Source: Gordonia jacobaea
GTDB taxonomy: Bacteria > Actinomycetota > Actinomycetes > Mycobacteriales > Mycobacteriaceae
DNA: 64,000 bases
NCBI RefSeq assembly: GCF_001186365.1
Contig: NZ_LDTZ01000019.1
Location: forward strand, 62,001 to 126,000
Direction of reading: 5' to 3'
Shown here: positions 1-9,704 of the stretch, piece by piece
Position numbering within the stretch: the first letter of the stretch is position 1
Layout: the number at the start of each line of letters is the position of its first letter
Notes under the pieces: model-generated
Databases searched by the model: none
Told to the model about the DNA's origin: nothing
The model's input: only the letters and a program-made list of their open reading frames with translations
Position numbers and translations under genes: made by a program

Positions 1-1047
1 GCCGGCCTTCGTGGTATCGCCCATCACGTCGTTGGAGGTGAAGAAGTACTGCTTGCCGTCAGGTCCGCTGAGCAGCAAACGGATTCGACAGAAGTAGATC
101 TGCAGCCATGCGCCGTAGCTGCCGAGATTGGAGAGCTTCTTGAAGTCGTTCGGCAGTCGTCCCGCGAGTTGTCGCAGGTATGGTTCCGACTTCAGCAGGT
201 TGCCCGACACCGTGCCCGTCTCGGCGACGATCTGCTTGAGGTCGGGGCGGGTCGCTCCGAGCAACCCCGACAGTCCGTTGGTCACCGCGGCCGTCTGCGT
301 CAGCGCATTGCCGATGGTTCCGCGCTGCGCCGACAGTCCGGTGATCAACTGCTGCATCTGATCGAGGCTCGTGTCGAGACCCTTCTTGTCCCCGTCGAGA
401 ATGCCGAGCGTCTGGTTGAGGTTGTCGATGACGTCGCCGATCAACTGGTCTCGATCGGCGAGCGCGCCGGTGAACGACGACGTCTGCGCGAGCAGGTTGG
501 TGAGCGCCTCCCGCTGGGCTCGGCCCTGGAAGACCTCGATCAACGACGCCGACAGCTGGTTCACCTCGTCGGGATTGAGCGTGCGGAACAGCGGCTTGAA
601 CCCGCCGAGCAACTTGTCGAGGTCCATCGCGGGCTCGGTCTGCCCGATCGGGATCGTCGCACCCGAGGGCAGTGTGTCGTCGGGATCGCCACCGCCCTGC
701 TCGATGTCGAGATAGCGGTCGCCGGTCAGGTTCTCGTAGCGGATCAACGCGCGCACCGACTTCGGCAGCCGGTACTTCTCATCGACGCTGAACGACACCT
801 CGGCGTCGTTGTTCCGCGTCAACGCGACCTTGTCCACGGTCCCGACCTGCACACCGGCGATCTTCACCTTCGACCCCGACTTCATCTCCGACGCACTCAC
901 GAAGATGGCGGAGTAGTCCGACGACGACCCCGGTCGATAGTTGCTGAACACCGCGACGAGGCCGACGAAAACCAAGATCATGACCGTCGCGAAGGCGCCC
1001 AGCTTGATGACGGTGGCGCGGAATGCGCGGGTGCGATTGTCAACCAC
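1..1047 (-). CDS. mce4B: MCE-family protein Mce4B (3' end cut by window edge)
   Basis: Second Mce subunit of the steroid importer, predicted to be anchored in the membrane and to span the periplasm. The GTG start at 1047 follows from translation: a short basic N-terminus, one membrane helix at about residues 11-28, then the MCE domain with the typical IAGVQVGTV motif near residue 60, followed by a long helical tail. All 349 visible codons are open and the stop lies outside the window. The start overlaps the mce4A stop by 8 bp, which indicates one operon. It is called mce4 rather than mce1-3 because hsd4A, fdxD and chsE4/chsE5 sit next door, as in M. tuberculosis. Confidence 0.85.
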   Translation of the reverse strand, partial: MVDNRTRAFRATVIKLGAFATVMILVFVGLVAVFSNYRPGSSSDYSAIFVSASEMKSGSKVKIAGVQVGTVDKVALTRNNDAEVSFSVDEKYRLPKSVRALIRYENLTGDRYLDIEQGGGDPDDTLPSGATIPIGQTEPAMDLDKLLGGFKPLFRTLNPDEVNQLSASLIEVFQGRAQREALTNLLAQTSSFTGALADRDQLIGDVIDNLNQTLGILDGDKKGLDTSLDQMQQLITGLSAQRGTIGNALTQTAAVTNGLSGLLGATRPDLKQIVAETGTVSGNLLKSEPYLRQLAGRLPNDFKKLSNLGSYGAWLQIYFCRIRLLLSGPDGKQYFFTSNDVMGDTTKAG

Positions 1048-2218
1048 GGGCGGGCTCCCCGAAGAGCACCTGGAAGAGCTTCTCGCGTGAGGCCTTGGCA
1101 GTGGTGCGTGGCTGGTAGGGCACCGGAGCGTTATCGGTCACGTAGAAACCCGAGTTGACGTCGGTTGTGGGATCACTCAGGGCTCCATCGCAGGTCGGCG
1201 GGCCGTCGGCGCCGACAATCGGGAGGCTCTGTGGATACGTGTACGGGTCGGTGCCCGGCTGCAATCCCGCGTATAGGAGCAGATTGTTGTTCTTTCCGCC
1301 GAGCATCGGCTTGGCGAGATCAGCTGCCTGCGCGCTCGCCGTCAAGAAGCACGTCAGTCCCGGCGACTGGTAGCCGAGAAGCCGCGCGACGGGGTTCAGG
1401 TTCGACAGTGTGTTGATCAGTGTCTGCTTGGGCGGCGAGAGCACGCCGTTGATCGTATTGGCCATCCCGGTCGCGTTGATCAGCAGCGCGTCGAGGTTGG
1501 CCGAGTTGTCGAGCAACGTGTTGCCGAGGAACGTCGCGTTGTCGATGGTCCGCATCAGATCCGGCATGGCGTCGGCGTACACATTGGTCGCTCCCGCGGC
1601 CTGTTCGATCGCCTCGTTGAGCTCCGGCAGATGAGGGTTGGTCTTCGCGAGCAACCCCGACAATTGGTCGAGCGACGCACCGATCTGCTTGCCCTGTCCC
1701 GACAGTGCGGTGTCGACGGCGCCCATCACGGCGTTGAGCTTGTCGGGCTGGAGGTCGGCGAGCACGTTGACCAACTGTTGGAAAACGGTGTTGAGTTCGA
1801 CGACGACGCGGTCGGCCGCGATGACCTGCCCGGCGTAGAGGTGGCCCTGCGGTCCGGTCTCCGGGATCACCAGGTTGACGGCTTTGGCCCCGAAAACCGT
1901 GTTGGATTTGATGTCTGCGGTCACGTTCGCGGGGATCTGCGACATTTTGTCGCTGTCGATGTCGAGGTCGAGCACCGCGTGACCGTCGGCCTGCCTGATC
2001 GTCGCGACCCTGCCGACCTGCACACCGCGCAGTTTCACCTTGGCGTCGGGACTCATCACCAGACCGGCTCGCGGCGTGTTGAGCGTGACCGGCTGGGTGT
2101 CGGCGAACCAGCCGAGGAATTGTGCGCCGGCACCGACGACAACCGCGACGAGACCACCCACCATGATCACCGCTGCCGTTTTGCGGACCAGCGGGCTCCG
2201 CTCTTGTCTGCGCGCCAT
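1040..2218 (-). CDS. mce4A: MCE-family protein Mce4A
   Basis: First Mce subunit of the Mce4 cholesterol importer (392 aa). The ATG at 2218 lies 4 bp after the yrbE4B stop and gives a basic N-terminus (MARRQER), one membrane helix at about residues 13-35 and an MCE domain with KLRGVQVGRV near residues 62-71. A long helical region follows, then a C-terminal part with two cysteines. A longer reading to 2296 would overlap yrbE4B by about 70 bp and adds no Mce-like sequence. The product should form part of the hexameric lipid tunnel on top of the YrbE4AB permease. Family assignment is strong; substrate is inferred from context. Confidence 0.88.
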   Translation of the reverse strand: MARRQERSPLVRKTAAVIMVGGLVAVVVGAGAQFLGWFADTQPVTLNTPRAGLVMSPDAKVKLRGVQVGRVATIRQADGHAVLDLDIDSDKMSQIPANVTADIKSNTVFGAKAVNLVIPETGPQGHLYAGQVIAADRVVVELNTVFQQLVNVLADLQPDKLNAVMGAVDTALSGQGKQIGASLDQLSGLLAKTNPHLPELNEAIEQAAGATNVYADAMPDLMRTIDNATFLGNTLLDNSANLDALLINATGMANTINGVLSPPKQTLINTLSNLNPVARLLGYQSPGLTCFLTASAQAADLAKPMLGGKNNNLLLYAGLQPGTDPYTYPQSLPIVGADGPPTCDGALSDPTTDVNSGFYVTDNAPVPYQPRTTAKASREKLFQVLFGEPARG

Positions 2219-2222
2219 CTGA

Positions 2223-3074
2223 TCAGCCCGCCAGGTTGAACTTGCCGTCGGCGCCGTAGATGGCGAGCGAGGTGAGCAGAGTGATGACGACGACAACCAC
2301 CAGCGACGCGCGCACCGCGTTGCCGACCGCGACGCCCACGCCGACCGGACCGCCGTCGGCGTTGTAGCCGTAGTAGGTGTGGATCAGCATCACCGCGATG
2401 GCCATACAGATGGCTTGCACGAACGACCAGAGGATGTCCGACGGGATCAGGAACGTATTGAAGTAGTGGTCGTACACACCCGACGACTGCCCGTAGAGCA
2501 CGACCGTTGCGAATCGGCTGGCGACGAAGGCGGCGAGGGAGGCCAGCGAGTAGAGCGGGATGATCGCGATCATGCCCGCCACGATGCGCGTGCTGACCAG
2601 GTACGGAATCGACGAGATCGCCATGGTCTCCAGTGCGTCGATCTCCTCGCTGACGCGCATGGCACCCAACTGTGCTGTCGCTCCCGCGCCGATCGTCGCG
2701 GCAAGCGCGATACCCGCGATCACCGGAACCGCGATGCGGACGTTGATGAACGCCGAGAAGAATCCCGTCAGTGCCTCGACACCGATGTTGGCCAGCGAGC
2801 TATAGCCCTGAACCGCGATGGTGCCGCCCGTGAACAACGTCAGGAATCCGACCACGACGACGGTCCCGCCGATCATCGCCAGCGCACCAGAACCCATGGA
2901 GATCTCCGCGATCAGCCGGAGCGTCTCCTTCTTGTACTGGCGTACCGCTCGCGGGATCGCAATCAGGCTGTCCCAATAGAAGAGCGCCTGATCGCCGATC
3001 TGGTTCCAGTCGTCGCCCGCGCGTTTGATCGCGACTCTGGCGGTCTGGAGCCGCGTCGTGAAAGGAAGGACCAT
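2223..3074 (-). CDS. yrbE4B: MlaE/YrbE-family permease YrbE4B
   Basis: Integral membrane permease of the Mce4 ABC importer (283 aa). Several hydrophobic helices are visible, at about residues 50-85 and 100-135, and again toward the C-terminus from about residue 150 onward. The MlaE-family cytoplasmic motif EEIDALETMAI lies near residue 142, where the shared MceG/Mkl ATPase would dock; that ATPase is not in this window. The gene follows yrbE4A by 3 bp and precedes mce4A by 4 bp, so the permeases and Mce proteins are translationally linked. Confidence 0.9.
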   Translation of the reverse strand: MVLPFTTRLQTARVAIKRAGDDWNQIGDQALFYWDSLIAIPRAVRQYKKETLRLIAEISMGSGALAMIGGTVVVVGFLTLFTGGTIAVQGYSSLANIGVEALTGFFSAFINVRIAVPVIAGIALAATIGAGATAQLGAMRVSEEIDALETMAISSIPYLVSTRIVAGMIAIIPLYSLASLAAFVASRFATVVLYGQSSGVYDHYFNTFLIPSDILWSFVQAICMAIAVMLIHTYYGYNADGGPVGVGVAVGNAVRASLVVVVVITLLTSLAIYGADGKFNLAG

Positions 3075-3077
3075 TTC

Positions 3078-3842
3078 TCAGCCCGCCGTCGCCTTCACGC
3101 CGACCGCGGTCACCACGACGTTGACGACGAACAGCGCCATGAAGGAGTAGACGACGGTCTCGTTCACCGCGTCGCCGACGCCCTTGGCCCCACCCTTGAC
3201 GTTGAGTCCCTGATAGCAGCCGACCAATCCCGCGAACAGCCCGAACAGCGCCGCTTTGACCATTGAGATCATCAGCTCACCGAAGCCGGTGAGCAGCGTG
3301 AGGCTGGCGAGGAACGCACCCGGATTGACGTCCTGCAGATAGACCGAGAACAAGAATCCGCCGCCGATACCGATCGTGCACACAAGGCTGTTGAGCAACA
3401 GCGCCACGCCGGTCGAGGCGATCACGCGGGGAACCACCAGTCGGTGCACCGGGTTGATCCCGAGCACCTCCATCGCGTCGATTTCCTCACGGATCGTCCG
3501 TGCGCCGAGGTCGGCGCAGATTGCCGTGGCGCCCGCTCCGGCGACGATGAGCACCGTGACGATGGGACCGATCTGCGTGATCGTGCCGAGCGCTGCGCCT
3601 GCTCCCGACAGGTCTTGCGCACCGATCTCGCGCAGCAGGATGTTGAGCGTGAAGCTGACGAGCACGGTGAAGGGGATCGCCACGAGCAGCGTCGGCATCA
3701 TCGAAACACGCGCGATAGCCCACGATTGCTCGACCGTCTCCCGCCACTGAAAAGGACGATGAAACAGCTCGCGGAATGAATCGACACCTAGGGCAACGAA
3801 GTCGCCGACCTGTTCCAGCGGCGCGTCAAGCCTGCGCGACAA
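3078..3842 (-). CDS. yrbE4A: MlaE/YrbE-family permease YrbE4A
   Basis: First permease gene of the mce4 operon (254 aa). It starts with TTG at 3842, preceded by a good GAGGAG ribosome binding site on the minus strand. Multiple hydrophobic helices and the MlaE-family motif REEIDAMEVLGI (near residue 115) match its partner YrbE4B. Only 60 bp separate it from hsd4A upstream on the same strand, and no hairpin is visible between them. The KstR box ahead of hsd4A may therefore drive the whole importer, as in M. tuberculosis. Confidence 0.88.
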   Translation of the reverse strand: MSRRLDAPLEQVGDFVALGVDSFRELFHRPFQWRETVEQSWAIARVSMMPTLLVAIPFTVLVSFTLNILLREIGAQDLSGAGAALGTITQIGPIVTVLIVAGAGATAICADLGARTIREEIDAMEVLGINPVHRLVVPRVIASTGVALLLNSLVCTIGIGGGFLFSVYLQDVNPGAFLASLTLLTGFGELMISMVKAALFGLFAGLVGCYQGLNVKGGAKGVGDAVNETVVYSFMALFVVNVVVTAVGVKATAG

Positions 3843-3902
3843 ACGTCTGCTCCTCTTCCCCGGTTTCCAAGCAACCTAGCACGCAAAACACACAGAAGTG
3901 GG

Positions 3903-4793
3903 TCAGTTGACCAGCCCACGCGCCGTGAAGGTTTTCGACGGATCGCGCTCGGCAAAATACGACGTGAGCGTCTTCGCGAGATCGTCGGAATCCCAGGTGC
4001 CACTCTCTGCCTCGAAGACCTCGTCGACGGTCGGCGCGGCCATCAGGGTAACGCGCGGACCATAGACGACGAAGACCTGTCCGGTCACGTCGTCGGAGTC
4101 GGGCGACGCCAGAAAATTCACGAGCCGCACGACGTGCTCGGGCGACAGCGGGTCGACGCCATCGGCGGGTGCATCACCGAATACCGCGGCGGTCATCGCA
4201 GTCCGCGCGCGTGGGCAGATCGCGTTCGCACGCACGCCGTAGCGCTTGAGCGCGCGCGACGAGGAGAGGGTGAGCGCGGTGATCCCGGCCTTGGCCGCGG
4301 CGTAGTTCGCCTGCCCCTCGGGGCCCAGCAGACCGGCTTCCGACGAGGTGTTGATCAGGCGCCCGTAGACGGGTCCGCCCGCCTTCTTCGACTCGTTGCG
4401 CCAGTAGGCGCCCGCATTGCGGTTGAGCAGGAAGTGTCCCCGGAGATGGACCCGGATCACCAGATCCCACTCGTCGTCGGTCATGTTGAACAGCATCTTG
4501 TCGCGGACGACGCCCGCGTTGCTGACCACGACGTCGAGTCGGCCGAGGTCTTCGGTGGCAACGCGCATGATCTCGGCCGCGACGCCGGAGTCGGAGATGT
4601 CGCCTGCGACGGGCACCGCTCGGCCGCCCGCGCCGGTGATGGTCTCGATCGTGTCGCTGGCGTCGAGCGCGTTCGCGAGGTCGTTGACGATCACCGTCGC
4701 ACCCGCCGTGGCGAGCCCGATCGCCTCGGCCCTGCCGAGACCCGCACCGGCGCCGGTGACCACGGCGACCCGATCGTCAAGTGACTGCACCAT
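3903..4793 (-). CDS. hsd4A: steroid short-chain dehydrogenase Hsd4A
   Basis: NAD(P)-dependent SDR (296 aa) that in the cholesterol pathway oxidises hydroxy-acyl side-chain intermediates or 17-beta-hydroxysteroids. TGAGAGLG (residues 13-20) is the nucleotide-binding motif, NAG is at 92-94, serines 150-151 and Y164/K168 form the catalytic set. ATG at 4793 is chosen over GTG at 4796 because the AGGGG upstream is better spaced. It is the gene directly upstream of yrbE4A, the Rv3502c position. A perfect KstR-type box lies 20 bp upstream of the start. Confidence 0.88.
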   Translation of the reverse strand: MVQSLDDRVAVVTGAGAGLGRAEAIGLATAGATVIVNDLANALDASDTIETITGAGGRAVPVAGDISDSGVAAEIMRVATEDLGRLDVVVSNAGVVRDKMLFNMTDDEWDLVIRVHLRGHFLLNRNAGAYWRNESKKAGGPVYGRLINTSSEAGLLGPEGQANYAAAKAGITALTLSSSRALKRYGVRANAICPRARTAMTAAVFGDAPADGVDPLSPEHVVRLVNFLASPDSDDVTGQVFVVYGPRVTLMAAPTVDEVFEAESGTWDSDDLAKTLTSYFAERDPSKTFTARGLVN

Positions 4794-4813
4794 CACGAAC
4801 CCCTTTCGATTAC

Positions 4814-4827
4814 TAGAACCTGTTCTA
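4814..4827. promoter_or_regulatory. KstR operator upstream of hsd4A
   Basis: TAGAACCTGTTCTA fits the KstR consensus TnnAACnnGTTnnA at every fixed position and is palindromic except for the central two bases. It lies 20 bp before the hsd4A start, where repressor binding would cover the promoter or leader of hsd4A and probably the mce4 genes behind it. Confidence 0.9.
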
Positions 4828-4878
4828 ACATGCGCTCCCTGCGCGCCGGAACAGAACCCCCGAAACCACTCGTCGAAT

Positions 4879-5067
4879 TCACTCGAGCCGCAGTGCCGAC
4901 TTCGGACATCCGGCCACTGCCCGACGCACCTCGTCGACCTTCTCGTCGGGCACCTCGTCGGACAGAATCACCAGGTAGTCGTCGTCATCGAGGTCGAAGA
5001 ACTCGGGTGCGAATCCGACGCACACACCGTTGGCCTCACATAGGTCGAAATCCGCCTTGATTCGCAT
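4879..5067 (-). CDS. fdxD: 3Fe-4S-type ferredoxin FdxD
   Basis: Small ferredoxin (62 aa). Cysteines at residues 10, 16 and 54, the last in AGCPKSAL, match the three-cysteine pattern of mycobacterial P450-associated 3Fe-4S ferredoxins. The middle is rich in aspartate, which suits docking to P450s or Rieske oxygenases. It lies between hsd4A and chsE4, the Rv3503c position, and could supply electrons to the CYP125-type enzymes elsewhere in the window. The partner is inferred. Confidence 0.85.
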   Translation of the reverse strand: MRIKADFDLCEANGVCVGFAPEFFDLDDDDYLVILSDEVPDEKVDEVRRAVAGCPKSALRLE

Positions 5068-5121
5068 CAGTACCCCTCTTCGTTGTCAGGTCCGCTGGTT
5101 GACGGCTGGGTGGATACAGGT

Positions 5122-5135
5122 TAGAACGTGTTTCA
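5122..5135. promoter_or_regulatory. KstR operator upstream of chsE4
   Basis: TAGAACGTGTTTCA matches all fixed positions of TnnAACnnGTTnnA. It sits 40 bp before the chsE4 ATG in the divergent fdxD/chsE4 gap, so it can control both directions. Confidence 0.85.
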
Positions 5136-5174
5136 GAAGTTGGCGAGTACCCACCGAAAGCACAGGGGTCGAAC

Positions 5175-6377
<1,203 letters not shown>

Positions 6378-6660
6378 TCGACCCGCCGACCGAGCTTCCG
6401 TCCGATGATCGAGCCCGCACCCGATGATCGAGCTTCAATCCCGCTGATCGAGCCCCACCCGCTGATCGAGCTTGTCGAGATCACCCGCTGACCGAGCCCA
6501 CCACCCGCCGACCGAGCCCCAACCCCGCTGATCGAGCCTGTCGAGATCACCACCCCGCTGATCGAACTTCAACCCCGCTGATCGAGCTTGTCGAGATCAC
6601 CGCCCGCTGATCGAGCCCAACCCCGCTGATCGAGCTTGTCGAGATCACCTACCCACCGAG
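6378..6660. repeat. degenerate short-repeat array between chsE4 and chsE5
   Basis: The 294-bp gap is filled almost completely by about twelve copies of a core like CCGCTGATCGAGC, with variants GACCGAGC and GATCGAAC. Four copies are extended by TTGTCGAGATCAC or CTGTCGAGATCAC. Spacing between cores is irregular, about 19 to 30 bp. The extended form contains GATCGAGC...GTCGAGATC, a partial inverted repeat that could fold. No open frame of interest runs through it. Similar short TGATCGAGC-type repeats are, as I recall, common between genes in Gordonia and relatives. Confidence 0.85.
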
Positions 6661-6671
6661 GAGCACCCGCC

Positions 6672-7829
6672 ATGGACTTCACTCTCCCCGAGACCGCAAC
6701 GGCGGTGCGCGATCTCGCCGCCGACATCGCGACCAAGCTCAGCACCGACGAACGCGTCGCTGCGCTCGAAACCTCCTCGGCGCCGCTCGACGACCAGCTT
6801 TGGCGTGAGCTCGCGGCCGCAGGCCTGCTCGCCCTCGAACTCCCCGAAACCCTCGCGGGCGACGCCGCAGGCGAACTCTCGACCGTCGAGAACACCGCCG
6901 TCGCAGAGCAACTCGGCACGCACCTTGCCCGTGTCCCCTTCGGGCAGCACGCCATCGCGGCCGGACCGATCCTCGCCCGACACGCCACCACGACCCTCGC
7001 AAAAGACCTACTGCCCCGCCTCGCCGACGGCACACTCATCGCGACCGCCGCCGTCGAAGAGGATCTCGGCGACGACACACTCTCGCCCACAACCACTCTG
7101 ACCAAAACCGACAACGGATATGTGTTGCGCGGCAGCAAGGTCAACGTCGGCTACGCCGCTGCGGCAGGGCTGCTGCTCGTCACGGCCAGCGATGCCGACT
7201 CGCTCGCCGTCGCGGTCGTCGACGCCTCCGCCACCGGCATCACGATCACCGAAACCCGCACAACCGGACTCACCCCGACCTATCACGTCGACTTCTCCGA
7301 CGTCGCACTCGACGACGCCCATGTCCTGCACGGCGTCGAGGTCGTATCCGACCTCGTCGATCGCCTCACCCTTGCGGTCTGTGCCGAGCAGTCCGGTGTG
7401 CTCGCCGCCGCGCTGGACGCCACCGCACGCTACGCCCGCGAGCGTGAGCAATTCGGGCGGCCGATCGGCTCCTTCCAGGCCGTCGCGCAGCGCCTCGCAG
7501 ATGGCTACATCGACGTCTCGGCGCTGTCGCTGACGACCACTCAGGCCTCGTGGCTCCTCGCGCAGTCCGACGCCGGTTCGTCCAGCGACCCCGACACCAC
7601 CGGCAGCGCAGACGTTTCCGCTGCCATCGCCACCGCAAAGTTCTGGGCGGCGGAGTCGGGGCATCGAGTCGCGCACACGGCCGTCCACGTCCACGGCGGC
7701 GTCGGCTTGGACACGAGCCATCCCACGCATCGATACTTCCTACGCGCCAAGCAGAACGAGTTCACCCTCGGATCTGCCAACACGGCGCTCCGACGGCTCG
7801 GCGACGCGCTCGCGGCCGAGCCTGCATGA
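6672..7829 (+). CDS. chsE5: steroid side-chain acyl-CoA dehydrogenase ChsE5 (FadE27)
   Basis: Partner subunit of ChsE4 (385 aa). The acyl-CoA dehydrogenase fold is visible: an N-terminal helical domain, a middle beta domain, and a C-terminal domain with YAREREQFGRPIGSFQAV near residue 257 and HVHGGVGL near 340. It ends without the FGGGTNEIQRD segment of ChsE4, as expected when active-site residues are shared in an alpha2beta2 complex. ATG at 6672 follows GAGGAG. fadD17 starts 13 bp downstream. Confidence 0.87.
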   Translation: MDFTLPETATAVRDLAADIATKLSTDERVAALETSSAPLDDQLWRELAAAGLLALELPETLAGDAAGELSTVENTAVAEQLGTHLARVPFGQHAIAAGPILARHATTTLAKDLLPRLADGTLIATAAVEEDLGDDTLSPTTTLTKTDNGYVLRGSKVNVGYAAAAGLLLVTASDADSLAVAVVDASATGITITETRTTGLTPTYHVDFSDVALDDAHVLHGVEVVSDLVDRLTLAVCAEQSGVLAAALDATARYAREREQFGRPIGSFQAVAQRLADGYIDVSALSLTTTQASWLLAQSDAGSSSDPDTTGSADVSAAIATAKFWAAESGHRVAHTAVHVHGGVGLDTSHPTHRYFLRAKQNEFTLGSANTALRRLGDALAAEPA

Positions 7830-7842
7830 CGATCACACCGTC

Positions 7843-9339
7843 GTGACCGTCACCGACCTCCTGTCGAAACTGGCAGACGTCACCGACCGCGGACTCTGCG
7901 TCGACGACGAATTCGTCACGTGGAGTGAGCATCTGCGACGCTCCGCGCAGCGCGCAGCCGCTGTCACCGACCTGTTGACCGACGGCCGACCGCCCCACGT
8001 CGGCGTGCTGATGAGCAACGTCGCGGAGTTCAGCTACCTGATCGCTGCGGCGGCGCTCGGCGAGTTCGTCGTCGTCGGACTCAACACCACTCGACGCGGC
8101 GCCGCCCTCGCCGCCGACATCGCCACCGCCGACTGCGATCTGGTACTCACCAACTCCGACACCCGCCACCTCCTCGCCGACGTCGAAGTCGGCGCGCGAA
8201 CAATCGACGTCGACTCAGACGAGTGGCCCAAACTACTTACACCCCATGTCGATACACTCGTCGAGTTCCCCGATTGCGCCGACGACGATCTACTGATGCT
8301 CATCTTCACCTCCGGTACCACCGGCGAGCCGAAGGCGGTTCGCTGCACCCATCGAACCTTCGCTGCAAGCGGCACGATGCTCGCCGAACGTTTCGACATC
8401 GGCCCAACCGACAACGTCTACCTCTCGATGCCGATGTTCCACTCCAACGCCACCATCGCCGGCTGGTCGGTCGCGGTGGGGGGCGCAGCGTCGATCACGT
8501 TGCGGCGCAGGTTCTCTGCGAGCGCCTTCCTGCCCGACGTTCGTCGCTGCGGCATCACCTACGCCAACTACGTCGGCAAGCCACTCAACTACATTCTGGC
8601 GACGCCCCAGGACCCCGACGACGCCGACAACCCACTGCGGATCGTCTACGGCAACGAGGCGTCGGCACGCGATCGACGACGCTTCGCCACCCGATTCGGC
8701 TGCAGCGTCGTCGACGGTTTCGGTTCCACAGAGGGAGGTGTCGCCATCACCCGAACACCCGATACTCCCGACGACGCACTCGGACCTCTGCGCTCACCGA
8801 CAGCCATAGTCGATCCGGAAACCGGGGAGCCAGCACCGCCCGGTGAAATCGGCGAGATCGTGAACACCTCTGGCCCAGGACTTTTCAGCGGCTACTACGG
8901 CGACCCCGCAGCGACTGCGGAGCGCATGCGTGGCGGGATCTATCACACCGGCGACCTCGGCTGGGTCGACGATGCGGGCTACATACACTTCGCCGGTCGC
9001 CTCGGCGAGTGGATGCGCGTCGACGGCGAGAACCTCGGCACCGGCCCGATCGAGCGAATCCTACTGCGCCACCGCCGAATCGAACAGGCCGCCGTGTACG
9101 GAGTGCCCGTCGAGATCGGCGACGAGATCGAAGCAGTCCTGGTTGCTCCGACCCTCGAACCATCAGAGTTCAGCGACTTCCTCGCCGCCCAGAGCGACCT
9201 CGGCCCCAAACAGTGGCCCCACCGCGTGCGCATCGTCGACGAACTACCTGAGACGGCCACATTCAAGACGCTCAAACGCACTCTCCGCGAATCCGACTCA
9301 CCTGCAACCTGGACCCGCCACGGCCGCACGTACGCCTGA
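7843..9339 (+). CDS. fadD17: steroid side-chain acyl-CoA synthetase FadD17
   Basis: ANL-superfamily CoA ligase (498 aa). AMP-binding motif IFTSGTTGEPKAV lies near residue 157, FGSTEG near 300, YHTGDLGW near 368 and the adenylate loop GRLGEWMRVDGEN near 386. It starts with GTG at 7843. Order and content (chsE4-chsE5-fadD17) match Rv3504-Rv3506. FadD17 homologues activate steroid side-chain carboxylates; the exact chain length used here cannot be read from sequence. Confidence 0.85.
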   Translation: MTVTDLLSKLADVTDRGLCVDDEFVTWSEHLRRSAQRAAAVTDLLTDGRPPHVGVLMSNVAEFSYLIAAAALGEFVVVGLNTTRRGAALAADIATADCDLVLTNSDTRHLLADVEVGARTIDVDSDEWPKLLTPHVDTLVEFPDCADDDLLMLIFTSGTTGEPKAVRCTHRTFAASGTMLAERFDIGPTDNVYLSMPMFHSNATIAGWSVAVGGAASITLRRRFSASAFLPDVRRCGITYANYVGKPLNYILATPQDPDDADNPLRIVYGNEASARDRRRFATRFGCSVVDGFGSTEGGVAITRTPDTPDDALGPLRSPTAIVDPETGEPAPPGEIGEIVNTSGPGLFSGYYGDPAATAERMRGGIYHTGDLGWVDDAGYIHFAGRLGEWMRVDGENLGTGPIERILLRHRRIEQAAVYGVPVEIGDEIEAVLVAPTLEPSEFSDFLAAQSDLGPKQWPHRVRIVDELPETATFKTLKRTLRESDSPATWTRHGRTYA

Positions 9340-9384
9340 CCACCCACCCCGCTGCCGACCAAGCCCGATCGCCGCCCGCCCCAC

Positions 9385-9480
9385 CGCGCAGAAACTAGGG
9401 GAAGGATTCCTTCCCCTAGTCTCCGACCCCTCCCCGCCAAACTTCGCGCGGAAACCCCAGAACCCCGAGGAAAGATCGCG
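9385..9480. repeat. hairpin repeat, left flank of a wHTH/nuclease gene
   Basis: Inside is a perfect inverted repeat with 13-bp arms and one central base (9394-9420, actaggggaagga/tccttcccctagt). About 55 bp of sequence follow that recur, with mismatches, to the right of the next gene (10744-10852) in the same orientation, including ctccgacccctcc and ccaaac. The rest of the 9340-9704 gap is cytosine-rich. It carries a further partial repeat, with ccgcccgccccaccgcgcag near 9373 and again near 9517, and ggaaagatcgcgccc at 9469 and 9544. I see no gene there. Confidence 0.8.
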
Positions 9481-9704
9481 CCCCGTGCCCGCGCGGCCAA
9501 CACGCCCCGCCCCTGACCGCCCGCCCCACCGCGCAGTAGCCCGGGGAAAGATCGCGCCCAAACCCCCATCGAGTGGCCCCCGGGCCGCCAGCCCAAGCCA
9601 TCGCCGACGCGACGACTTATCCACACCGCTGCGAATCTGCCCAGTTATCCACAGCCCGCCGTCGACGACCACTCCCTTCCGCGACTTTCAGCCACGATCA
9701 GTCC

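Noticed and set aside
169..1158. 329-codon open frame on the plus strand opposite mce4B/mce4A
   Set aside because: Arg/Asp/Glu-rich translation typical of the antisense of high-GC genes; the minus strand encodes recognisable Mce proteins.
6378..6660. CRISPR array
   Set aside because: Unit spacing is irregular, units are only about 13-25 bp, there are no unique spacers of constant length and no cas genes.
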